From contig DJZB01000032.1 of NCBI GenBank assembly GCA_002450335.1, forward strand, positions 28,548 through 38,319: DNA of 9,772 nt, written 5' to 3'. The notes under the pieces were generated by a model, which searched no databases, was not told the DNA's origin, and saw only the letters and a program-made list of their open reading frames with translations. This stretch comes from Rhodobiaceae bacterium UBA6963. GTDB taxonomy: Bacteria; Pseudomonadota; Alphaproteobacteria; RS24. Of the stretch, positions 1-6,344 are shown piece by piece (positions within the stretch are counted from its first letter, which is position 1; the number at the start of each line of letters is the position of its first letter). The translations under genes and the position numbers were made by a program.

Positions 1-27
1 GCGGCGAGTTGCCTCCTTTTGCCGCCT
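1..27 (-). other. acnA 3' flank with Shine-Dalgarno-like AGGAGG and short duplication
   Basis: Downstream of the acnA stop the minus strand reads AAAAGGAGG (AGGAGG at 17-12), a strong ribosome-binding-site match, but no start codon follows before the left edge. If it is used, a co-directional gene starts just outside the window, at least 11 bases from the AGGAGG, which is slightly long. The 11-base string GCGGCGAGTTG (plus strand) occurs at 1-11 and again at 32-42, where it encodes the last acnA codons. GCCGC (21-25) can pair with GCGGC (32-36) across the stop codon, but no T-run follows on the minus strand, so I do not call a terminator. Confidence 0.35.
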
Positions 28-2811
28 TTAAGCGGCGAGTTGACGGAGAACATATTGCAAGATACCGCCACTGCGGAAATATTCTGTCTCGTTTTGCGTG
101 TCAATACGGCTTAGCAGGTTGACCTTGGTGTTGCGCCCCTTAGCCCGTTCGATGACCATCTGAATCTTCTGGCGTGGTTTTAACTCATCCAGCCCTTCAA
201 TAGTGATTTTCTCTGAGCCATCTAGCTTGAGCTTTGCCCAGCTATCGCCTTCAGCAAATTGAAGCGGCGCAACACCCATGCCGACAAGATTTGAACGGTG
301 AATACGCTCAAAGCTTTCGGCAATAACTGCGCGTACACCCAGCAATCTTGTGCCTTTCGCAGCCCAGTCGCGACTGGAACCTGTGCCATATTCCTTGCCG
401 GCAAAAACCACCAATGGTGTTTCAGACTTCGCATATTCTATGGCGGCGTCATAAATGCTCATTTGCTTTTTTGACGGTTGGTGGCGCGTGACGCCACCTT
501 CCGTTCCCGGTGCCATCTGATTACGAATACGGATATTGGCAAATGTACCGCGCATCATTACTTCATGATTACCGCGTCGTGAGCCATAAGAGTTAAAGTT
601 CTGTGACTTCACCTTATTTTTTGTCAGATAGCTCCCCGCGGGACTGTCTGCCTTAATCGATCCGGCAGGGGATATATGATCAGTTGTGATGCTATCTCCG
701 AGAAGGGCAAGAATACGTGCACTGTTGATAGGTTGAATATCTTTAATTTCCTTATCACCCAAATCATCAAAGAATGAAGGTTTCTGGACATATGTGGATT
801 TTGTATTCCAGTCGAATGTCTGGCCTTTTTGCGCCTTAATTTTGCGCCAACCGGTATCGCCTTTAAACACATTAGCATAACGGCTTTTAAACATACTTGG
901 CTTCACGGCTTTGCGGGCTGTGTCAGAAATGTCATGGCTGGATGGCCAGATATCCGAAAGATAAACAGGGTTACCTTTTTTATCATGACCAATCGGGTCT
1001 GTAGCCAGATTGATTTTAACCGTGCCGGCGATAGCATAGGCAACAACAAGAAGAGGTGATGCGAGGTAATTGGCCTTCACATCAGGGCTGACGCGACCTT
1101 CAAAATTTCTGTTGCCGGATAAGACGGAAGTCACAATCAAATCATTTTTATTAATCGCTTCTGAAATTGGCTTCGACAATGGGCCTGAATTACCGATACA
1201 GGTTGTGCAGCCATAGCCGACGAGATTAAAGCCGAGCTTGTTGAGGGATGTTTGTAATCCTGCTTCTTTGAGATATTCCGTTACGACCTGAGAGCCGGGC
1301 GCGAGGGATGTTTTGACCCATGGCTTGACGGTTAGTCCTTTGGCGACGGCATTTTGTGCTAGAAGCCCCGCGCCAATCATGACGGAGGGATTGGATGTGT
1401 TCGTGCAAGACGTTATCGCTGCAATCGCCACATCACCATGGCCGAGATCAAACTTCTCACCTTTGACAGTGACCCGTTTATTGCGGGCATATTTGGCGGT
1501 GCCGAGGTCTTCTAGTGCCTGACTGAAATTATCTGCCATGCCCTCCATTAGAACACGGTCTTGGGGGCGCTTGGGTCCCGCCAGACTTGGGCGGATGTCT
1601 TCAAGTTTCAAACTCAGTTTTGAGGTGAAGACCGGGTCCGGTGAGTTGGAAGTACGGAACATGCCTTGTGCTTTGGCATATTTTTCAACCAGTTGAATAC
1701 GGGAGGGTGATCGCCCTGTGGCTTTTAAATAGCCCAATGTATCTGTGTCAACGGGGAAGAATCCACAGGTGGCCCCATATTCAGGTGCCATATTGGCAAT
1801 CGTTGCTTGATCTTCAAGAGACAGTGAGTCGAGGCCTTCACCGTAAAATTCTACAAATTTGCCAACAACGCCTTTTGCGCGAAGCATTTCGACGATTGTC
1901 AAAACAAGATCTGTCGCGGTAGCGCCCTCCGGCAATTGTCCGGAAAGTTTGAATCCAACGACTTCCGGCAACAACATAGAAATCGGCTGTCCAAGCATGG
2001 CAGCTTCAGCTTCAATGCCGCCAACGCCCCAGCCTAAAACGGAAAGACCGTTTACCATAGTTGTGTGACTATCCGTGCCGACGAGCGTATCAGGATAGGC
2101 AACTTCAACCGATTTACCGTTAAGAGAGGTTTTCTTTGTCCAGACTGTTTGTGCCAAGTTTTCCAGGTTAACCTGATGGCAAATACCTGTTCCGGGCGGG
2201 ACAACGCGGAAATTTTCAAAGGCTTGGCTACCCCAGCGCAAAAATTCATAACGCTCTTGATTTCGGTCATACTCAAGATCAACATTTTGTTTCAATGATG
2301 AACTTGTGCCAAAATGGTCAACCATAACTGAGTGGTCAATTACCAAATCAACAGGTGTAAGAGGGTTAATCTTTTTGGGGTTGCCGCCAATATCTTCCAT
2401 GGCGTTCCGCATTGCGGCGAGGTCCACAACAGCCGGCACTCCTGTGAAATCCTGCATCAGAACGCGTGCCGGACGATAGGCAATCTCACGATTAGACTTA
2501 CGACGCGACATCCATTTTTTCATCGCGATAATATCATCAGCCGTGACGGTCTCTCCGTCTTCATGACGCAGAAGATTTTCGAGCAAAACTTTCATTGAAT
2601 ATGGCAGAGCGGAAATGCCTTCCAGACCGTTTTTTTCTGCCTGTTTTAGGCTAAAATAAGCATAGGATTTCGCGCCAACCTTTAGAGTTTTAAGTGCTTT
2701 AAAGCTGTTTGGATGTTTGGGCGATGTGTTTTTTGCCGCCCTAGAAGTGGTTGTCGGTTTTTTCTTTTGAACTTTTTTATTTACAGTTTTGCTGACACGT
2801 TGCGTCGCCAT
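28..2811 (-). CDS. acnA: Aconitate hydratase A (aconitase, AcnA/IRP1 type)
   Basis: Cytoplasmic TCA-cycle enzyme that interconverts citrate and isocitrate with a [4Fe-4S] cluster. The 927-residue product carries the family motifs in order: GTDSHT (245-250), SCTNTSNPS with cluster ligand Cys469, GYGCTTC with ligands Cys535 and Cys538, RNFEGR (568-573), DHISPAGS (711-718), SYGSRRGNHEV (741-751) and YGTGSSRDW (808-816) of the swivel domain. All three cluster cysteines are present, so it should be active. The start is well supported: AGGGGA lies 5 bases upstream of the ATG, and the next in-frame Met is residue 73, inside the conserved fold. Residues 1-35 form a Lys/Thr-rich tail (eight Lys, two Arg, no Asp or Glu) before the usual aconitase start near SFKALKTL; this makes the protein somewhat longer than typical bacterial AcnA. 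It is transcribed divergently from the ccm operon, an arrangement seen in other alphaproteobacteria. Confidence 0.97.
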   Translation of the reverse strand: MATQRVSKTVNKKVQKKKPTTTSRAAKNTSPKHPNSFKALKTLKVGAKSYAYFSLKQAEKNGLEGISALPYSMKVLLENLLRHEDGETVTADDIIAMKKWMSRRKSNREIAYRPARVLMQDFTGVPAVVDLAAMRNAMEDIGGNPKKINPLTPVDLVIDHSVMVDHFGTSSSLKQNVDLEYDRNQERYEFLRWGSQAFENFRVVPPGTGICHQVNLENLAQTVWTKKTSLNGKSVEVAYPDTLVGTDSHTTMVNGLSVLGWGVGGIEAEAAMLGQPISMLLPEVVGFKLSGQLPEGATATDLVLTIVEMLRAKGVVGKFVEFYGEGLDSLSLEDQATIANMAPEYGATCGFFPVDTDTLGYLKATGRSPSRIQLVEKYAKAQGMFRTSNSPDPVFTSKLSLKLEDIRPSLAGPKRPQDRVLMEGMADNFSQALEDLGTAKYARNKRVTVKGEKFDLGHGDVAIAAITSCTNTSNPSVMIGAGLLAQNAVAKGLTVKPWVKTSLAPGSQVVTEYLKEAGLQTSLNKLGFNLVGYGCTTCIGNSGPLSKPISEAINKNDLIVTSVLSGNRNFEGRVSPDVKANYLASPLLVVAYAIAGTVKINLATDPIGHDKKGNPVYLSDIWPSSHDISDTARKAVKPSMFKSRYANVFKGDTGWRKIKAQKGQTFDWNTKSTYVQKPSFFDDLGDKEIKDIQPINSARILALLGDSITTDHISPAGSIKADSPAGSYLTKNKVKSQNFNSYGSRRGNHEVMMRGTFANIRIRNQMAPGTEGGVTRHQPSKKQMSIYDAAIEYAKSETPLVVFAGKEYGTGSSRDWAAKGTRLLGVRAVIAESFERIHRSNLVGMGVAPLQFAEGDSWAKLKLDGSEKITIEGLDELKPRQKIQMVIERAKGRNTKVNLLSRIDTQNETEYFRSGGILQYVLRQLAA

Positions 2812-2873
2812 GTATGTCCCCTAATTAGCTAAATGCTGCGCTGATAGTTTGGAATTAAACCAGTTTTGAGGCG

Positions 2874-2902
2874 AATATACTGTTTTTAGATTCTAATTTC
2901 CA
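2874..2902 (-). promoter_or_regulatory. Candidate acnA promoter (-35/-10)
   Basis: On the minus strand, TGGAAA (2902-2897, 4 of 6 to TTGACA) and TATATT (2879-2874, 5 of 6 to TATAAT) are separated by 17 bases. Transcription would start near 2867, giving a leader of roughly 55 bases that ends in the AGGGGA ribosome-binding site. The spacer is occupied by the dyad TTAGATTCTAA (2886-2896, plus strand), so a protein bound there would contact both promoter elements. This is a consensus match only. Confidence 0.4.
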
Positions 2903-2912
2903 CGCCTTAGAA
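2886..2912. promoter_or_regulatory. Cluster of TTAGAA-type half-sites (possible iron-responsive operator)
   Basis: Three related half-sites lie in 27 bases of the acnA-ccmA divergent region: TTAGA (2886-2890), TTCTAA (2891-2896) and TTAGAA (2907-2912). The first two form an 11-base dyad, TTAGA-T-TCTAA. The second and third form an inverted pair with a 10-base gap. As I recall, the iron control element bound by the Fur-family regulator Irr in alphaproteobacteria is built from TTTAGAA/TTCTAAA half-sites, and aconitase and ccm genes are among its reported targets. The spacing here does not match the canonical arrangement as I remember it, so assignment to Irr is an inference. Confidence 0.3.
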
Positions 2913-2939
2913 AAATTTATTTTTTTGCTCACACAAGTG

Positions 2940-2952
2940 TATATTAAAAGCA
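2940..2952 (+). promoter_or_regulatory. Candidate -10 element of ccmA, possibly leaderless
   Basis: TATATT (2940-2945) ends 7 bases before the ccmA ATG, so the expected transcription start coincides with the A of the ATG. There is no purine-rich ribosome-binding site between them (AAAAGCA). The -35 region at normal spacing is T-rich but poor (TTATTT, 2917-2922). This suggests, but does not prove, a leaderless ccmA transcript. Confidence 0.3.
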
Positions 2953-3579
2953 ATGATTAATACTTATAATTTCCCGCAATCTGACATTTTGATAGAGGGT
3001 AAATCCCTCTCTAGTCATCGTAGTGCGCGCCTTGTTTTTTCCGGGTTGGATTTTAGCCTGCAATCGGGCATGGCAATGATGGTGCAGGGCGCGAATGGGG
3101 CAGGGAAAACCACTTTATTGCGTGTCATAGCAGGGCTTCTCCCGCTTTCCGGCGGGTCGTTAAAACGCCCGGAAACGGCCTCACTCTATCATTATCTGGG
3201 GCATCAAAACGCGCTTAAAAAGCAAAAAACCGTCAAGGAGAATTTGTCTTTCTGGGCAGAATTCCATGGTAATGGCGCGTCACGAATATCCACAACGGAT
3301 ATTTTGGAAGCGGCAGGTATCGGTGGTCTGGAGGATATGAAAACCGTTGCGTTATCTTCGGGGCAACAGCGACGACTGGCTTTGACACGTCTTATTGTCG
3401 CCCCGCGTCCTATTTGGTTGCTTGATGAGCCGCTGACCGGGCTTGATGATAATGGTAAAGACTGGCTAACGGACATGGCGCGGTCACATTTAGCACAAAA
3501 TGGTCTCATTATCGCGGCCAGTCACGAGCCGTTGGCTTTCACCACGCATAATTTGAATATAGGCGGTGCAAAACGATGA
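2953..3579 (+). CDS. ccmA: Haem exporter ATP-binding protein CcmA (cytochrome c maturation)
   Basis: ATPase subunit of the CcmAB transporter-like complex, which works with CcmC/CcmD to release haem-loaded CcmE for periplasmic cytochrome c assembly. The 208-residue protein is the usual CcmA length and consists of one ABC domain: Walker A GANGAGKTT (46-54), Q-loop Gln85 (GHQNALK), signature LSSGQ (134-138), Walker B IWLLDE (154-159), D-loop LTGLD (161-165) and switch His191. The short LSSGQ signature and compact C-terminus are typical of CcmA rather than general ABC importers. The start at 2953 is the only plausible one, since the next Met is residue 40, just before Walker A. No Shine-Dalgarno is visible; see the -10-like element just upstream. 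The stop overlaps the ccmB start as ATGA, implying translational coupling. Confidence 0.95.
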   Translation: MINTYNFPQSDILIEGKSLSSHRSARLVFSGLDFSLQSGMAMMVQGANGAGKTTLLRVIAGLLPLSGGSLKRPETASLYHYLGHQNALKKQKTVKENLSFWAEFHGNGASRISTTDILEAAGIGGLEDMKTVALSSGQQRRLALTRLIVAPRPIWLLDEPLTGLDDNGKDWLTDMARSHLAQNGLIIAASHEPLAFTTHNLNIGGAKR

Positions 3580-4247
3580 ATAGTTTTATCGCCCTTATGC
3601 GCCAAGATATTGCGCTGGCATGGCGCCAAAATTCTGCCGGTCTTTCCATTAGCTTTTTCATGATTGCTGTCGCTTTGATACCCTTTGGTTTGGGTCCGGA
3701 TTTAAAACTCCTGCGGGACATTGCCCCCGGTCTTGTCTGGGTCGCGCTTTTATTGGCCGTGCTGTTATCGCTGGAGTCAATCTTTCAAGCCGATCTGGAG
3801 GATGGTAGTTTTGACCAATATCTCTTGTCTGACACCCCGCTTGAAATTTTGATGCTTGCAAAGGGGCTGGCGCATTGGCTGGGCGTTGTTTTGCCATTGG
3901 TTCTGGCCGCACCTCTTGCCGGGCTTTTGTTGAATATTGATACACCAAGCCTGCTTCCCGTTTGCTTGATTTTGCTTGCGGGGAGTCCGGCGATGAGTTT
4001 TCTGGGGATGATGGGGAGTGCGCTGGCGGCGGGGGTTTCCCGCAGTGGACTTCTCGCTGCCCTAATGGTGATGCCGCTTTATGTGCCTGTATTGATTTTT
4101 GGCAGTTCCGCATTGTCGCAAATTCTCACGGGTGCGGCGACAGATGAATGGATAAGCGCCGTATTTCTCTTGCTATCAATTGGCGGAGCGGCCCTATTTT
4201 TTGGTCCTTTAGTTGCCGCCGCCGGATTGCGTGCCTTCCTCAAATGA
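3576..4247 (+). CDS. ccmB: Haem exporter membrane protein CcmB
   Basis: Integral inner-membrane partner of CcmA in cytochrome c maturation. The 223 residues form about six hydrophobic helices, near 20-40, 49-71, 99-121, 125-153, 157-181 and 192-219. Family features include the early R-Q-D-I-A-L-A-W-R stretch (9-17), the acidic loop after helix 2 (LEDGSFDQYLLSD, 74-86) and a central MSFLGMMGSALAAGVSR segment (140-156). The length is normal for CcmB. Its ATG overlaps the ccmA stop by four bases. It is followed by a 47-base gap before ccmC, the largest gap in the ccm cluster, which contains a possible internal promoter. Confidence 0.94.
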   Translation: MNSFIALMRQDIALAWRQNSAGLSISFFMIAVALIPFGLGPDLKLLRDIAPGLVWVALLLAVLLSLESIFQADLEDGSFDQYLLSDTPLEILMLAKGLAHWLGVVLPLVLAAPLAGLLLNIDTPSLLPVCLILLAGSPAMSFLGMMGSALAAGVSRSGLLAALMVMPLYVPVLIFGSSALSQILTGAATDEWISAVFLLLSIGGAALFFGPLVAAAGLRAFLK

Positions 4248-4260
4248 CCATCATGTCGCT

Positions 4261-4288
4261 TTGACTTTCCATATAGGACGGATAAATT
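4261..4288 (+). promoter_or_regulatory. Candidate internal promoter upstream of ccmC
   Basis: TTGACT (4261-4266, 5 of 6 to consensus) and TAAATT (4283-4288, 4 of 6) are separated by 16 bases, in the only sizeable gap of the ccm cluster. The -10 ends six bases before the ccmC ATG, so a transcript from it would start at or next to the start codon and be leaderless. The nearest purine-rich sequence, AGGACG (4275-4280), is 14 bases from the ATG, too far to be a normal ribosome-binding site. Confidence 0.4.
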
Positions 4289-4294
4289 ACACGA

Positions 4295-5029
4295 ATGTTA
4301 ACCTACGCAAATCCGAATAGATTTATGCAACTTGCCCGAAGCTTGACCTTGCCGGTCTGGGGCCTGTGCCTTGCGTGTCTCAGTATCGGTCTTTACATGT
4401 CCTTTTCTGCTCCGGCAGATTACCAACAGGGTATGACCGTTCGGATTATGTTTATTCACGTTCCTGCCGCTTGGATGTCTTTGTTTATCTATACATTTTT
4501 GACTGTTTCTTCCATTTTCGGTCTTGTTTTTCGTCATCCACTGGGTCATGTCGCCGCGAAATCTGCGGCGCTCATCGGGGCTGGCTTTACACTAATAACG
4601 CTCATCACAGGTGCGCTGTGGGGCAAGCCGATGTGGGGCACTTGGTGGGTTTGGGATGCGCGGCTGACCTCCGTTTTGGTGCTGTTTTTCATCTATCTTG
4701 GCTATCTGGCCATATGGACGGCGATTGAAGACCCGCTTCAGGCCGGGCGTATTTCGTCGGTTCTTGCAATTGTCGGCTTTGTAAACGTGCCGATTGTCAA
4801 ATTTTCAGTTGATTGGTGGAACACGCTTCATCAACCGGCAAGTGTTTCGCGGTTTGATGCGCCTGCGCTGCATAGTGATTATCTCTGGCCTTTATTAGTC
4901 ATGGCATTAGGCTTTCAGCTATTGTTCTTTGCCCTGTGGCTTTTGCGAATGCAGACAGAAATTTTTAAACAAAAATTGCGTGTTCGGCGTCTAGGTCTTG
5001 TGGAAACCTCAAACGGGACAGCAAGTTGA
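4295..5029 (+). CDS. ccmC: Haem transporter/chaperone-loading protein CcmC
   Basis: Inner-membrane haem-handling protein that attaches haem to the periplasmic chaperone CcmE. The 244-residue protein has six predicted helices and the diagnostic tryptophan-rich periplasmic motif WGTWWVWDARLT (114-125). The two conserved haem-ligand histidines are present: His55 in IHVPAAW and His179 in WWNTLHQ. ADYQQG (41-46) and VNVPIVKFSVDWW (163-175) also match the family. The start at 4295 keeps the ANPNRF segment (5-10) common at the N-terminus of alphaproteobacterial CcmC; Met11 would remove it. The stop TGA (5027-5029) is one base from the ccmD ATG. Confidence 0.96.
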   Translation: MLTYANPNRFMQLARSLTLPVWGLCLACLSIGLYMSFSAPADYQQGMTVRIMFIHVPAAWMSLFIYTFLTVSSIFGLVFRHPLGHVAAKSAALIGAGFTLITLITGALWGKPMWGTWWVWDARLTSVLVLFFIYLGYLAIWTAIEDPLQAGRISSVLAIVGFVNVPIVKFSVDWWNTLHQPASVSRFDAPALHSDYLWPLLVMALGFQLLFFALWLLRMQTEIFKQKLRVRRLGLVETSNGTAS

Positions 5030-5030
5030 T

Positions 5031-5177
5031 ATGGAGCATGATTTCTATATAGGCCTGAGCTATGGCGTAACCGGAGTAATTTTATGTCTAATGACGGCAA
5101 GAACCTTGCGCGCCTATTTTAGCTTCAGGAAACAAATTGATGATGAATTTAAATCAGAAGATTCCGCCAAGGGCTGA
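5031..5177 (+). CDS. ccmD: Haem exporter protein CcmD (48-residue small membrane protein)
   Basis: A small reading frame of 48 codons plus stop, beginning MEHDFYIGLSYGVTGVILCL. CcmD family members start with a short acidic/aromatic segment (M-x-H-x-x-Y), then SYG, one membrane helix (here about residues 9-24), and a basic/acidic cytoplasmic tail; all of that is visible here (RTLRAYFSFRKQIDDEF at 24-40). CcmD stabilises the CcmC-CcmE-haem complex and helps CcmAB release holo-CcmE. Its place between ccmC and ccmG is the standard one. It starts one base after the ccmC stop, and its last 38 bases overlap the start of ccmG in another frame. It falls below common ORF-length cut-offs and is easily missed. 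Confidence 0.9.
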   Translation: MEHDFYIGLSYGVTGVILCLMTARTLRAYFSFRKQIDDEFKSEDSAKG

Positions 5178-5733
5178 TAATGTTCGTGCATTGGGAAGAT
5201 ATTTCATCTTCTTTGCCGTCTTTGTTTTGATATTCATATTGTTTTTATTTGCCTTGCAAAAAGGTGACCCTTCCTCACTTCCTTCTGTATTGATAAATAA
5301 ACCCGTGCCGGCGTTTTCTTTGCCTCCCCTTCCGACCGATAATCCAGTGAATGGGTTTAATGGATTTGATGCCTCGGATTTGAAACGGGGTAATGTGTCT
5401 TTGCTCAATATTTGGGCGAGTTGGTGCGTCCCCTGTCGGGAGGAGCATCCTGCATTGATGACGTTGGCACGTGCGGGTGTTCCCATTTACGGCTTGAATT
5501 ATAAAGACAAGCCGCAAGCGGCGACCCGATTTCTGACTGGTCTGGGTAACCCGTATCAAAAAATCGGTATGGATCAAGACGGTCGTGTCGCTATTGGTTT
5601 TGGTGTTTATGGTGTGCCGGAAACTTTTGTCATTGACGGTGAGGGCAAGATTTTGCACCGTCACATTGGCCCTTTAACACAAGAATTCATTGCTGAAACA
5701 TTACTTCCAATGTTAGGGGTATTTAAAGAATAG
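5140..5733 (+). CDS. ccmG: Thiol:disulfide interchange protein CcmG/DsbE
   Basis: Membrane-anchored periplasmic thioredoxin-like protein that supplies reductant for the CXXCH haem-binding site of apocytochrome c, via CcmH. From the ATG at 5140 the protein has 197 residues: an N-terminal anchor helix (about 20-38), then a thioredoxin fold with active site WCVPC (Cys96 and Cys99) and the cis-proline segment GVYGVPETFVID (about 156-167). The GVPETF signature is typical of CcmG/DsbE. Start choice: AGGA at 5127-5130 is 9 bases from this ATG. A TTG at 5137 or the ATG at 5143 are also possible, differing by one residue either way. It overlaps ccmD by 38 bases, so the two are probably translated together. 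CcmE, CcmF and CcmH are not nearby, so they must be encoded elsewhere. Confidence 0.94.
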   Translation: MMNLNQKIPPRADNVRALGRYFIFFAVFVLIFILFLFALQKGDPSSLPSVLINKPVPAFSLPPLPTDNPVNGFNGFDASDLKRGNVSLLNIWASWCVPCREEHPALMTLARAGVPIYGLNYKDKPQAATRFLTGLGNPYQKIGMDQDGRVAIGFGVYGVPETFVIDGEGKILHRHIGPLTQEFIAETLLPMLGVFKE

Positions 5734-5768
5734 TTGTTATTTGCGTTTTAGTGCCGTGAGGGAGTGAC

Positions 5769-6344
5769 ATGGTTTTTCAAGATAAATCACGAGATTACAA
5801 TCACGTCCCGCTTTTTTCAAAACGCGCACCGGATAATGACACTTTCACCAGAGATATTTGCGACACATGCGGGTTCATTGATTATGTGAACCCGAAAATT
5901 GTCGCCGGTGTTGTTGCTCTATGGGAAGGCAAGATTCTTATGTGTCGGCGGGATATTGAGCCTCGCAAAGGTTTCTGGACTCTCCCTGCCGGTTTCATGG
6001 AACAGTTGGAGACCACACAACAAGGTGCTGCCCGCGAGGCAAAAGAGGAAGCCTGTGCGGATGTTGAAATTGGACCCTTGCTTGCCATTTATAATGTTGA
6101 GCGCATCAGTCAGGTGCAGATATTTTATCGCGGTGATTTGCGTTCCCCCGATATTGCTGCCGGTGATGAAACCGTTGAAGTCGCTTTATTTGACTGGGAA
6201 GAAATTCCCTGGGCTGAGCTGGCTTTTCCGAGTGTTTATTGGGCGCTGAAATATTTTCATGAAACGCGGGAAATGGAAAATTTCCCGCCTGCTCCCCAGC
6301 CAGCAGATTGGCTCGCCACACCCGGTTTCAATTATACGGGTTAA
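5769..6344 (+). CDS. NUDIX hydrolase with N-terminal zinc-ribbon remnant
   Basis: Probable nucleoside-diphosphate-linked pyrophosphohydrolase; the substrate cannot be read from sequence. Of the 191 residues, the Nudix box runs from Gly75 through Glu81 to R89-E-A-K-E-E94, with the catalytic glutamates present; the position usually occupied by Gly near the end of the box is Cys96 (EEACADV). Before it, CDTCGFIDYVNPKIV (31-45) is one half of a zinc ribbon, with a single CxxC pair where related proteins often have two. The sequence CRRDIEPRKGFWTLPAGF (59-76) is typical of this alphaproteobacterial subfamily. A strong ribosome-binding site, GAGGGAG (5758-5764), precedes the ATG. It lies 35 bases after ccmG with no terminator visible, so it may be read from the ccm transcript, though no functional link is known to me. 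Its stop overlaps the ftsY stop on the opposite strand. Confidence 0.88.
   Translation: MVFQDKSRDYNHVPLFSKRAPDNDTFTRDICDTCGFIDYVNPKIVAGVVALWEGKILMCRRDIEPRKGFWTLPAGFMEQLETTQQGAAREAKEEACADVEIGPLLAIYNVERISQVQIFYRGDLRSPDIAAGDETVEVALFDWEEIPWAELAFPSVYWALKYFHETREMENFPPAPQPADWLATPGFNYTG

Noticed and set aside
21..36. GCCGC/GCGGC hairpin at the acnA stop as an intrinsic terminator
   Set aside because: The stem is only five pairs and is followed on the minus strand by AAAAGGAGG rather than a T-run.
829..2598. Several plus-strand frames of 60-93 codons inside acnA
   Set aside because: They lie antisense to a full-length gene with intact motifs, lack ribosome-binding sites and family features, and read as low-quality protein.
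3658..4113. A 151-codon minus-strand frame inside ccmB
   Set aside because: It is antisense to a clear membrane protein gene; the product is Pro/Gln/Arg-rich with no recognisable domain, typical of a shadow frame.
5137..5139. TTG at 5137 as the ccmG start
   Set aside because: An ATG follows immediately at 5140 with acceptable spacing to AGGA (5127-5130); TTG is possible but less likely.
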